Assembly: GCF_900009145.1 (NCBI RefSeq)
Contig: NZ_LN889817.1
Location: forward strand, 36,132 to 78,562
Source of the DNA: Planktothrix tepida PCC 9214
GTDB taxonomy: Bacteria; Cyanobacteriota; Cyanobacteriia; Cyanobacteriales; Microcoleaceae
Direction of reading: 5' to 3'
Length of the DNA: 42,431 bases
The notes under the pieces are model-generated. The model had not been told where the DNA came from. It was given only the letters and a program-made list of their open reading frames with translations, and ran no database searches. The translations under genes and the position numbers were made by a program. Position 1 is the stretch's first letter. Each line of letters starts with the position of its first letter. Shown here piece after piece: positions 1 through 8,552 of the stretch.

Positions 1-1
1 T

Positions 2-382
2 AGAAGAACCAGATTTTTAGCCATTTTAACCGCTTTATTAACCCGTCCCGAAGGCAGTTTAATTGTGATTGAAGAAGTTGATAATGGTTTACATCCCTCT
101 CGCGCTGGTTTACTTTTACAAATGTTACGAGAAATTGGGAAAAAACGGAATATTGATATTTTAGTCACGACTCATAACCCCGCTTTAATGGATGAATTAA
201 CCCCTGATTTTATTCCTTTTGTTATGGTTGCTTATCGAGATCAAGATACGGGAGAAAACCAGTTAATTCCTTTAGATGAAATTGATAATTTACCCAAATT
301 AATCGCATCAGGTTCTTTAGGAAAAATCACGCAACAAGGATTATTAGAAAAAAGTTTAGCTGAACATCGGGAATATCAATAA
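2..382 (+). CDS. AAA ATPase, C-terminal part (cut by window edge)
   Basis: This is the C-terminal end of an ATP-binding protein of the SMC/OLD-like AAA family; the frame stays open to the first bases of the window, so the start is missing. A Walker B strand ending in LIVIEEVDNGLHPSRA is followed by a switch/H-loop motif TTHNPALMDEL, the usual pairing in ABC-type ATPases of the AAA_21 kind. The last 50 residues hold no recognisable domain. Such proteins often act in restriction, retron or abortive-infection systems, but the upstream partner is not visible, so no role can be given. A GTG at 65 could be read as a start only if the upstream frame is ignored; the Walker B context argues against it. 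Confidence 0.8.
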   Translation, partial: RRTRFLAILTALLTRPEGSLIVIEEVDNGLHPSRAGLLLQMLREIGKKRNIDILVTTHNPALMDELTPDFIPFVMVAYRDQDTGENQLIPLDEIDNLPKLIASGSLGKITQQGLLEKSLAEHREYQ

Positions 383-393
383 TGGGAAAAGTA

Positions 394-597
394 TTAATTT
401 TTGATACTTCTATCCTCTTGTTCAGAGTCAAGGTTTGTGATTCTACTTTGATCTTTTTCAGGAATAAATTCTCCGGTTCCTTCACAGAAAAAACAAGTTT
501 CTTCCCGTTGAATTTCTCCTGAACAATCTCGAATTTCTATATATCCTTTTCCCTCACAGTGAGGACAGGTTTGAGGAATGATTAGGTCTTTTTTCAT
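394..597 (-). CDS. Small DnaJ-type zinc-finger protein
   Basis: A 67-residue protein with two CxxCxGxG repeats (CPHCEGKG at residues 11-18, CFFCEGTG at 35-42), the zinc-binding unit of the DnaJ cysteine-rich domain. Two of the four repeats of DnaJ are present, enough for one zinc site. There is no J domain, signal peptide or membrane segment, and the tail is acidic and polar. It converges on the ATPase gene with only 11 bases between the stop codons. No Shine-Dalgarno sequence is visible. Similar small proteins are common in cyanobacteria and have no assigned function; the role could be protein or RNA binding, which is inference. Confidence 0.7.
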   Translation of the reverse strand: MKKDLIIPQTCPHCEGKGYIEIRDCSGEIQREETCFFCEGTGEFIPEKDQSRITNLDSEQEDRSIKN

Positions 598-640
598 ATT
601 TATAGAGAGGGGAATTAAGCCCTGAAGGGCTTACTACAAT

Positions 641-1900
641 TTAATGCTCGATACCGACTATGGGTAAAGATAAAGAATTGAGTTGAGTCACTTTTTCGGG
701 GGTGCTTTTTAAGGGAGTTTGATTTAAACGGTCAAAAATATAGCGGGAAATTTGAGGAAAAACCTTTTCATTTTTTGACCATGCAGGATCATCTCCAAAT
801 ACGACTAGAATATAAATGGCTTTATCGTTTAAAGTTCTAACAAAGGCAACTTCTTGACGAGAACGACTGGTATAACCTACTTTAGACCCATAGTAAATGT
901 CAGGAGGTAAAGATTCTCCTAAAAATCCTTCAACGGAGTTAGCATCAATATTTTTCCAGGCTTTGGGGTTTAAATCACGAGTTAATAAATAGGCCATTTT
1001 GGTACTGGCTACAGGAGAAATGGCTTGTTTTGTATAAATTTCATACATTAATCGTGCGGTTTGGTCTGTGGTGACAAGATTTCCTTTAGAATAGGGGGGA
1101 TTTTCTCGCAGTTGTAAATCTCGACCTGTGGGTTCTTCTCCTATCCCTGTAATGGGATAATTTTTAGTGGTTAAATTAATCCCTTTATAACCGGATTTTT
1201 CAAAAAATTGATTGACTTGACTGCGTTTTTGCACCCATTTATCTAATTGAGGTTTGTCTAAATTTTCCCCCGATTCAGTTTGTGTAATAGCATCAACAAT
1301 GCGACTAGCGGCATCATTATCGGAAATTCGCATCATGTGGGATAAATCGGTATAAAAGGGGGATTCTTGGGGAATATATCCTTTTTCGGCATAGCCAAAA
1401 AATGCCACCATCCAAAATAATTTAGCAACACTGGCGGGAAATCTGAGGGTAGTATTGTTATATCCAGCAATAGTATGGGTTTGAGGATTACTAACATCAA
1501 TTAAGCTAATCGATAAAGATTCGGTTGGTAATCCTTGGGTTTTGGCAATATTAACAGCCCCATCAACAATAGTTTGTAAGTCTTTACTAGAAGTTAAATT
1601 AGGAGGAGTTTTAATATTATAAACAACGGTTTTATCGGTATTGGTAGCTACTGGGGCAGAAATCGTAGTATTTTGAATTTGGGGTTGGGGTTTTGCGGGT
1701 GGAAATAATAGTTTAAAAATCCCTCCCATTGTCCAGTTAAAGGTTAATAATAGGGCAATTAAAAATAGAATTCGAGAGTATTTTAACCGTGCTAATGGAT
1801 GGGGAGGTTTAGTTCTAACTTTAATAGGCGAGTGCCTTAAAGAATAGCCTCGAACAGAAGAACGTCGCACAGACCGACGGTGCTGGGTAAGAGAAGCCAT
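641..1900 (-). CDS. Membrane-anchored class A beta-lactamase-like serine hydrolase
   Basis: A 419-residue protein of the beta-lactamase2 family (penicillin-binding or peptidoglycan-active serine hydrolases). A basic N-terminus (residues 1-43, rich in Arg) leads to one membrane segment at about 44-66, placing the enzyme domain outside the membrane. The catalytic signatures are present: SVAK (157-160, SxxK), SDN (193-195) and a KVG in place of KTG near residue 360. I chose the ATG at 1900; a TTG at 1939 would add 13 residues, and neither has a clear ribosome-binding site. The Glu166 loop of true class A enzymes cannot be judged by eye, so beta-lactam hydrolysis is uncertain. A cell-wall role is equally possible. 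Confidence 0.8.
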   Translation of the reverse strand: MASLTQHRRSVRRSSVRGYSLRHSPIKVRTKPPHPLARLKYSRILFLIALLLTFNWTMGGIFKLLFPPAKPQPQIQNTTISAPVATNTDKTVVYNIKTPPNLTSSKDLQTIVDGAVNIAKTQGLPTESLSISLIDVSNPQTHTIAGYNNTTLRFPASVAKLFWMVAFFGYAEKGYIPQESPFYTDLSHMMRISDNDAASRIVDAITQTESGENLDKPQLDKWVQKRSQVNQFFEKSGYKGINLTTKNYPITGIGEEPTGRDLQLRENPPYSKGNLVTTDQTARLMYEIYTKQAISPVASTKMAYLLTRDLNPKAWKNIDANSVEGFLGESLPPDIYYGSKVGYTSRSRQEVAFVRTLNDKAIYILVVFGDDPAWSKNEKVFPQISRYIFDRLNQTPLKSTPEKVTQLNSLSLPIVGIEH

Positions 1901-1981
1901 ATTAGAGGAAATAGGAAAATTAAATATAGAATAATACAATAGCAGAAGACAGCAATTGTAGAATGATCCATTATCGCCTTA

Positions 1982-2830
1982 TTAACCCAAATCAGGTAAA
2001 GTTAAAGCCAGTTGATAGATTTGGCGACGGGAAATGGAGGTGGCTTCGGCGATTTGGCGACTGGCTTCGGAATGGGACATCCCCTCTTGAATTAGACGTT
2101 GGAGTTCCGCTTTAATTTGATCTTCTGTCAGAGGAGTTGCCGTTTCCGTAATACCTGCAATCACTAATGTGAGTTCACCTTTGGGGTTATGATCTTGATA
2201 GTATTGTACGGCTTCTGCTAACGTTCCGCGCCAAAATTCTTCATGCAGTTTTGTGAGTTCCCGTGCGATGACAATTGACCGTTTTGATCCTAAACTTTGC
2301 GCTAAATCGGTTAAGGTTTCCAGAAGACGATGGGGCGCTTCATATAATATTAAGGTTCGAGATTCAGTTTGTAATAAAGTTAAACGGTTTTGACGTTCTT
2401 TATTTTTGGTCGGTAAAAAGCCTTCAAAAACAAATCGATCCGTTGGCAGTCCCGCCGCACTTAAAGCTGTTAAACTCGCACTAACCCCAGGAATGGGAAT
2501 CACGGGAATTTCCGCTTCAATACAAGCTTTAACCAATTCATATCCGGGGTCAGAAATGCCTGGCATTCCGGCATCAGTCACTAAGGCGATCGCATTTCCC
2601 TGACGTAGAGATGCAACCAGAGTGGGAATCCGGCGATGTTGATTATGTTCATAATAACTTAGTTGCGACGTTTTGATGTCAAAATGGTGTAATAACTTGG
2701 CCGTATGACGGGTATCTTCAGCCGCAATCCAATCAACACTTTGTAAAATTTTTATCGCGCGTAAGGTTATATCTTCCAGGTTGCCAATGGGAGTACCAAC
2801 AATATAAAGGGTTCCAGCTTGAATCGTCAT
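1982..2830 (-). CDS. rsmI: 16S rRNA (cytidine1402-2'-O)-methyltransferase
   Basis: RsmI methylates the ribose 2'-oxygen of C1402 in the decoding centre of 16S rRNA using S-adenosylmethionine. The 282-residue length is normal for the family. The tetrapyrrole-methylase fold is clear: LYIVGTPIGNLEDIT at the N-terminus, AAEDTRHTAKLL, the Gly-rich VTDAGMPGISDPG loop, IPGVSASLTAL, and ILYEAPHRL. The C-terminal helix-turn-helix-like tail (SEASRQIAEATSISRRQIYQLAL) is also typical. It is divergent from the kinase gene at 2995, with a 164-base spacer. The ATG at 2830 starts exactly where family alignments start. Confidence 0.97.
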   Translation of the reverse strand: MTIQAGTLYIVGTPIGNLEDITLRAIKILQSVDWIAAEDTRHTAKLLHHFDIKTSQLSYYEHNQHRRIPTLVASLRQGNAIALVTDAGMPGISDPGYELVKACIEAEIPVIPIPGVSASLTALSAAGLPTDRFVFEGFLPTKNKERQNRLTLLQTESRTLILYEAPHRLLETLTDLAQSLGSKRSIVIARELTKLHEEFWRGTLAEAVQYYQDHNPKGELTLVIAGITETATPLTEDQIKAELQRLIQEGMSHSEASRQIAEATSISRRQIYQLALTLPDLG

Positions 2831-2994
2831 GTTTAATTTAAGACCTTACGCAAATATAACTGTGATATAACGCACCATACCTCAAGGATAATATTAGGTA
2901 TCTTAGAGAAGTATAGAGTACATCTCCAGTTCATTTTTGATCTTGAGATTAAGGCTTGTTGCTCTTGACCCCGAAAATCATGAACTGAACCAGA

Positions 2995-5900
2995 ATGCTG
3001 ACACTATCAGGATTTGGCACAACTACTTTACTGTATAGCAGTCCCACCAGTTTAGTGTATCGGGGCTATTGGGTTGACCATGAACAGCCGGTTGTGCTGA
3101 AAGTCTTGCGGGAACAGGGACATAATCCCAAACAGTTAGCTCGGTTTCAGCGAGAATATGAACTGATTCAGTCTTTAAATCTGCCCGGTGTGGTGAAAGT
3201 TTACGGCTTAGAACACCATCACCCTCACCCGATCATGATTTTAGAAGATTTTGGGGGAGAATCTCTGACGAAATTGGGATCGGCGGGTCAGTTGAATTTA
3301 ATTGAATTTTTGCAATTAGCGATCGCCATTACTAAAAGTTTAGGTCAAATTCATGGATTTAATATTATTCATAAAGATATTAACCCTAGTAATATTATCT
3401 TAAATCCTCAGACGGGAATTGTTAAACTGATTGATTTCGGCATTGCGAGTGTTTTATCTCAAGAAAACCTTACCTTTATTTCTCCCAATACCTTAGAAGG
3501 AACCTTAGCTTATCTCTCCCCTGAACAAACGGGACGCATGAATCGTCCAATTGATTATCGCAGTGATTTTTATGCTTTAGGGGTAACGTTATATGAATTA
3601 CTCACGGGTCGATTACCGTTTCAAAGTGATGACCCTTTAGAATTAGTCCATAGTCATATAGCTAAAACTCCGATTTCTCCCCGTCACTATACAGCCTTTA
3701 GCTTACCTGACATCCTATCCGGTATTATTTTAAAATTAATGGCTAAAAATGCCGAAGATCGATATCAATCTGCTTATGGAATTAAAAGTGATTTAGAACA
3801 ATGTTTAGAACAAATTAAAACCCAGGGTGATATTGAACCTTTTCTATTAGGAAGCCAAGATTTATCCGATAAATTACAAATTCCAGAAAAATTATATGGT
3901 CGAGAACACCACCTACAAACCTTGTTAAAAGCGTTTGAACGGGTGAGTCAAGGAAACCGAGAATTAATTTGGGTTTCGGGCTATTCTGGTGTGGGAAAAT
4001 CGGCCTTAGTTCGAGAAATTCATAAACCGGTAACGGCTAAACGAGGCATTTTTATTTCAGGAAAATTTGATCAATATAAACGAAATATTCCCTATTTTGC
4101 CATTGCTCAAGCCTTAAATGAGTTTTGCCATCAAATTTTAACAGAACGGAAAGAAATATTAGAGCAATGGAAACAAAAAATTTTGGCTTTTGTAGAAAAT
4201 AAAGGACATCTTTTAATTGATGTAATTCCCCACTTAGAAAGAGTCATTGGCAAAACATCTGCCCCTAAATCTCTGGATTTACAAGCCACTCCGAATTGTT
4301 TTTTATGGACTTTTAAAAAATTAATCCAAGCGTTAATTCAACCTCAACATCCGTTAGTGATTTTTTTAGATGATTTACAATGGGCAGATTGGGCATCTTT
4401 AAACTTGATTAAAACCTTAATTCAAGATGAAACAATTCAATATTTAATGATTATTGGAGCCTATCGCCATCACGAATTAAATCTCAATCCCCCCTTAAAA
4501 TCAATCCTAGAAGTGATTAAAGAAAGCCAAGATAAAGGGTTTAAAATTATTCTCAATAATTTAAGCTTATCAGATGTTAATCATTTAATTGCTGAAGGAT
4601 TAAATTGTTCTCTGGAAATCAGTCAATCCTTAGCAAATTTAGTTTATCAAAAAACTCAAGGAAATCCTTTTTTTACTAAAGAATTTTTGAAATCCCTTTA
4701 TACAGAAGGATTATTGCAATTTCAATACCCAACTCAATTATCGTGGATACAAGGCAACCACAAAGGCAACTGGACATGGAATCTGGAACAAATTCAGGCT
4801 AAAAATATTACGAATTATTGTAATAATCGTCCTAAAAATTTACAGAAACCTGATAATATTAATTCATCCAATTCCTTAGATATTGCCAGTATTTTTAAAG
4901 CCTCTCAAGCTCTTTCACGGGAAATTTCTATTGAGCATTTACTCACCAAAATCATGAAAATTGTATTAGAAAATGCGGGAGCCGAGCGAGGATATTTAAT
5001 TTTAGAATCTGATGAACACTGGTTTATTCAAGCATCGGTAACAACTGTTCCTGATCAAGTTCAAGTTCTACAAAAGATTCCGATTGAATGGATAAATCCC
5101 CACACGAATACCCCGGAAGTTTGCAACGCTATTGTTAATTATGTAATTCATACCCAAGAGAGTTTAGTGATTCATGATGCTACGGAAGAAAATAAATTTA
5201 CCAGTGATGATTATATTCTTCTCTATCAACCTAAATCTATTTTATGTGTTCCCCTCTTGAACCAAGGAAAACTGATGGGAATTTTATATTTAGAGAATAA
5301 TTTAATGGCTGGAGCTTTTACGTCAGAACGGTTAGAAATTTTAAATTTACTGTCTTCTCAAGCCGCAATTTCCATTGAAAATGCTCGTCTTTATCAAACC
5401 TTAGAAGAAAAAGTGACCGAACGAACCCAAGCCTTACAACAAGAGATATTAGAACGTAAACGCATTGAACAAGCACTACGGGAAAGTCAAGAACGATTTG
5501 AGTTAGCCATGCGAGGTGCTAATGATGGCTTATGGGATTGGAATATTATTACAGGTGAAGCTTATTATTCCCCTCGATATCAAGAAATGTTAGGATACAC
5601 CGAAGAAGAATTTAGTTCCAAAATTGATGAATTTATTTATAGAATTCATCCAGAAGATCGAGATTCCGTTCTTAACCAAGTTTATAAATATATTTATCGG
5701 AAATATTCTCATTATGAAATTATTTTGAGAATGCGACACAAACAAGGTCATTACATTTGGATTTTAAGTCGAGGAATTGGTTTACCTGAACGTCCTCATA
5801 AAATGACTCGAATTGTGGGAATTAATATTGATATTACGGAACGAAAAAAAGTTGAAGAAGCCTTGAAAGAAGCCAAAGAAGATGCGGAAGCCGCGAGTCA

Positions 5901-7320
5901 TGCTAAAAGTGAATTTTTAGCCAATATGAGTCATGAATTACGAACCCCCTTAAATGGAATTTTAGGATATACCCAAATTTTAAAACGTTCAACAACCTTA
6001 TCTGAAAAAGAACAAGCGGGAATTCAAATTATTCATCAATGTGGAACCCATCTTCTGACCTTGATTAATGATATCTTAGATTTATCAAAAATTGAAGCAG
6101 GAAAACTAGATATCTCAGTTCAACCGATCAATTTAGAAACTTTTTTAAAAGACGTTATAGAAATCTGCGCGATTAAAGCTAAACAAAAAGGTTTAACGTT
6201 TATCTATATGCCTTTATCTCCACTTCCAACCGTTGTGGAAGTTGATGAAAAACGCTTAAGACAAATTTTAATTAATCTTTTAGGAAATGCCGTTAAATTT
6301 ACGGACTCTGGAAAGCTAACTTTTAGTTTAAAAGTCATTGATAAAGAAAAATTAACTACTTCTTTATGCACTCATCATCCTATTGATACAACCCTTAAAT
6401 TTCAAATTGAAGATACCGGAATTGGCATGAATCCTGAACAATTAGAGCGGATTTTTTTACCCTTTGAACAGGTGGCAGAGATGTCCTATCGTGCCGAGGG
6501 AACTGGATTAGGGTTAGCGATTACTCAACGATTAATTAAACACTTAGGAGGAGATTTATTTGTAGAAAGTAACCCTGGAAAAGGGAGTAAGTTTTGGTTT
6601 GAATTAACTCTTCCGGCTTCAACCCAATGGCAACCGATACCTGACGGTAATTCCTTATCTTCTATTGTAGGATTTAGAGGAAAAAAATTCAAGATTTTAG
6701 TCGTGGATGATAAACCTGAAAATCGCTTAGTGTTAGTCGATTTATTGCAACCTTTAGGGTTTGAAGTGTTAGAAGCAAGTAATGGTCAAGAAGGGTTAGA
6801 GCAACTGGAAATTACCCAAGCTAATTTAGTGATTGCTGATTTATTAATGCCGATTATGGATGGTTTTGAAATGACTCGCCGCATTCGTTCTTTACCCAAA
6901 TTCAATAATATTCCTGTGATTGCAACTTCCGCATCTGTTTATGAATGGGATCGACAGCAAAGCCATGATGCGGGATGCAATGATTTTCTTCCTAAACCCT
7001 TACAAGTTGAGGATTTACTACATAAACTTAAAACTTGGTTAAAGTTAGAATGGGAATATGATCGCCCCCAAGAAACTTGGCTTCCACCCCTTTCAGAAAA
7101 TCCGCTTACTTTAGTCATTCCCAGTCCTGAAATTTTAGATAATTTAGTTAAATTAGCCAAGCGAGGGAGAGTTTTAGAATTGGAAGAGGAAGTGATGAAA
7201 CTCAAAGCTTTTGATCCGCGTTGGAGTTTATTTGCAGATCGGATTAAGTCCATGACTCAAGAATTTCAATTAACACAAATTAAGGAGTTTCTAAATCAAT
7301 GCACAATCAACTCATTTTAA
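2995..7320 (+). CDS. Hybrid Ser/Thr kinase - AAA - GAF - PAS - histidine kinase - REC protein
   Basis: A 1441-residue sensor. Domains: Ser/Thr kinase 1-270 (Lys36, HKD 126-128, DFG 147-149, SPEQ activation end); AAA_16-type ATPase about 298-580 (Walker A GYSGVGKSAL 329-338, Walker B LVIFLDD 454-460); GAF about 640-800; coiled linker; PAS/PAC about 830-950; HisKA with His980 (MSHELRTPL); HATPase with N box near 1099 and GTGLGL at 1169-1174; REC 1230-1350 with Asp1282 and Lys1334. Family members usually carry a long TPR-like helical region between the ATPase and GAF; here only about 40 residues (600-630) are left, so it seems deleted in frame. The stop overlaps the next gene by 22 bases, indicating coupled expression. 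The input signal is unknown. Confidence 0.93.
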   Translation: MLTLSGFGTTTLLYSSPTSLVYRGYWVDHEQPVVLKVLREQGHNPKQLARFQREYELIQSLNLPGVVKVYGLEHHHPHPIMILEDFGGESLTKLGSAGQLNLIEFLQLAIAITKSLGQIHGFNIIHKDINPSNIILNPQTGIVKLIDFGIASVLSQENLTFISPNTLEGTLAYLSPEQTGRMNRPIDYRSDFYALGVTLYELLTGRLPFQSDDPLELVHSHIAKTPISPRHYTAFSLPDILSGIILKLMAKNAEDRYQSAYGIKSDLEQCLEQIKTQGDIEPFLLGSQDLSDKLQIPEKLYGREHHLQTLLKAFERVSQGNRELIWVSGYSGVGKSALVREIHKPVTAKRGIFISGKFDQYKRNIPYFAIAQALNEFCHQILTERKEILEQWKQKILAFVENKGHLLIDVIPHLERVIGKTSAPKSLDLQATPNCFLWTFKKLIQALIQPQHPLVIFLDDLQWADWASLNLIKTLIQDETIQYLMIIGAYRHHELNLNPPLKSILEVIKESQDKGFKIILNNLSLSDVNHLIAEGLNCSLEISQSLANLVYQKTQGNPFFTKEFLKSLYTEGLLQFQYPTQLSWIQGNHKGNWTWNLEQIQAKNITNYCNNRPKNLQKPDNINSSNSLDIASIFKASQALSREISIEHLLTKIMKIVLENAGAERGYLILESDEHWFIQASVTTVPDQVQVLQKIPIEWINPHTNTPEVCNAIVNYVIHTQESLVIHDATEENKFTSDDYILLYQPKSILCVPLLNQGKLMGILYLENNLMAGAFTSERLEILNLLSSQAAISIENARLYQTLEEKVTERTQALQQEILERKRIEQALRESQERFELAMRGANDGLWDWNIITGEAYYSPRYQEMLGYTEEEFSSKIDEFIYRIHPEDRDSVLNQVYKYIYRKYSHYEIILRMRHKQGHYIWILSRGIGLPERPHKMTRIVGINIDITERKKVEEALKEAKEDAEAASHAKSEFLANMSHELRTPLNGILGYTQILKRSTTLSEKEQAGIQIIHQCGTHLLTLINDILDLSKIEAGKLDISVQPINLETFLKDVIEICAIKAKQKGLTFIYMPLSPLPTVVEVDEKRLRQILINLLGNAVKFTDSGKLTFSLKVIDKEKLTTSLCTHHPIDTTLKFQIEDTGIGMNPEQLERIFLPFEQVAEMSYRAEGTGLGLAITQRLIKHLGGDLFVESNPGKGSKFWFELTLPASTQWQPIPDGNSLSSIVGFRGKKFKILVVDDKPENRLVLVDLLQPLGFEVLEASNGQEGLEQLEITQANLVIADLLMPIMDGFEMTRRIRSLPKFNNIPVIATSASVYEWDRQQSHDAGCNDFLPKPLQVEDLLHKLKTWLKLEWEYDRPQETWLPPLSENPLTLVIPSPEILDNLVKLAKRGRVLELEEEVMKLKAFDPRWSLFADRIKSMTQEFQLTQIKEFLNQCTINSF

Positions 7321-8480
7321 TTGTTGATGATAATCCCACCAATTTAAAAATTCTGTCACAAACTTTAACCAGTGCCGGCTTTCAATTGGCGATCGCAACC
7401 AATGGAGAAGAAGCTTTAGAGGAGGTCATGGAAGAATTACCAGAACTGATTTTACTCGATGTAAAAATGCCTAAAATTGATGGATTTGAAACCTGTCGTC
7501 GTCTGAAAGCTAACCCAAAAGCTCAGGATATTCCGATTATTTTTATGACGGCATTATCAGAAACGATTGATAAAGTTAAGGGTCTTTCTTTAGGGGCTGT
7601 AGATTATATTACCAAACCCTTTGATGAACAAGATGTTTTAGCAAGAGTTCGAGTTCATTTACGGTTAAGAGCCGCCCAAAAACAAATTATTGCTCAAGAA
7701 AAATTAGCGTCTTTAGGAACAATTACCGCAGGGGTTGCCCATGAACTTCGTAATCCTTTAAATTTTGTGATTAATTATGCTCAATCTTCTATTGATAGCT
7801 TAAATGAATTATTCGTAAATATCCAGGAAAATCCTCAGCTAGAACCCCAGAAAATTATCAATCAATTGCAAGAGGTAATCCAGGATTCTCAGGCGGTTTA
7901 TGAACATGGAGAACGGGCTAGTCAAATTATTGAAAGTATGATGCAGTTGGCTCGTTCTGAACCGGGAGAATATCAATGTATTAATCTCAATGATCTTTTA
8001 CCTCAAGCCCTTAAATTAGCTTACCATAGTTTTAGAGCTAAACATCTACAGTTTTTAATGACAATTCATACACAATTTGATTCTAATTTAGAACCCATAG
8101 AAGCAATTGCCTCGGATTTACATCGGGCTTTTATTAATATAATTGATAATAGCTGTTACGCCCTTTATTTAAAATTCTTAGAAGAGCAGCATGGAAATAC
8201 TAATTTTAGCCCTACTTTATCCTTAACGACAAAGAATCAAGAATCTTATATTGAAATTAAAATTCATGATAATGGAATTGGGATTCAACCTGACACGATT
8301 GCTAATGTTTTTACCCCTTTTTTTACAACCAAACCCCCCGAACAAGGCATGGGGCTAGGCTTATCTTTAACCCATGATATTATTGTTTTACAGCATGGAG
8401 GAAGCATTCAACTTGATACAAAATGGAAACAATATACTGAGTTTACTTTAACTTTACCTAAAATTCAGCAGGAGAATTAA
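7299..8480 (+). CDS. Response regulator receiver - histidine kinase
   Basis: A 393-residue soluble two-component protein. The N-terminal REC domain (1-122) has the acidic pair at 10-11, phospho-acceptor Asp54 (ILLDVKMP), Thr84 and Lys106. A short helical linker leads to a HisKA segment with His148 in GVAHELRNPLNF, then an ATPase domain with an N box (INIIDNSCYAL), DNGIGI and GMGLGLSL. The REC-HK order suggests it receives phosphate from another kinase, then signals on. Its ATG lies inside the last codons of the 1441-residue hybrid kinase, with AAGGAG at 7282-7287 as ribosome-binding site, so the two are translationally linked and are probably one phosphorelay (inference). No sensor domain and no membrane segment are present. 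Confidence 0.93.
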   Translation: MHNQLILIVDDNPTNLKILSQTLTSAGFQLAIATNGEEALEEVMEELPELILLDVKMPKIDGFETCRRLKANPKAQDIPIIFMTALSETIDKVKGLSLGAVDYITKPFDEQDVLARVRVHLRLRAAQKQIIAQEKLASLGTITAGVAHELRNPLNFVINYAQSSIDSLNELFVNIQENPQLEPQKIINQLQEVIQDSQAVYEHGERASQIIESMMQLARSEPGEYQCINLNDLLPQALKLAYHSFRAKHLQFLMTIHTQFDSNLEPIEAIASDLHRAFINIIDNSCYALYLKFLEEQHGNTNFSPTLSLTTKNQESYIEIKIHDNGIGIQPDTIANVFTPFFTTKPPEQGMGLGLSLTHDIIVLQHGGSIQLDTKWKQYTEFTLTLPKIQQEN

Positions 8481-8531
8481 TCGCATCGGATTTTGTGTCA
8501 CGAATAATATCTCATCTAATTCTATTGAACC

Positions 8532-8539
8532 GGAGGTGA
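8532..8539 (+). promoter_or_regulatory. Strong Shine-Dalgarno sequence before a heptamer-repeat leader
   Basis: GGAGGTGA at 8532-8539 is an almost perfect anti-16S match. It sits 13 bases before the ATG at 8553 but 85 bases before the ATG at 8625 that begins the conserved REC domain. The ATG at 8625 has no Shine-Dalgarno sequence of its own. This favours translation starting at 8553 and reading through the repeat, unless the repeat invaded between the original site and start. Confidence 0.5.
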
Positions 8540-8552
8540 TTAAAATAAAAAA

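Noticed and set aside
1901-1939. TTG start for the beta-lactamase-like gene
   Set aside because: ATG 1900 gives the usual short basic N-terminus before the membrane segment; the TTG has no ribosome-binding site.
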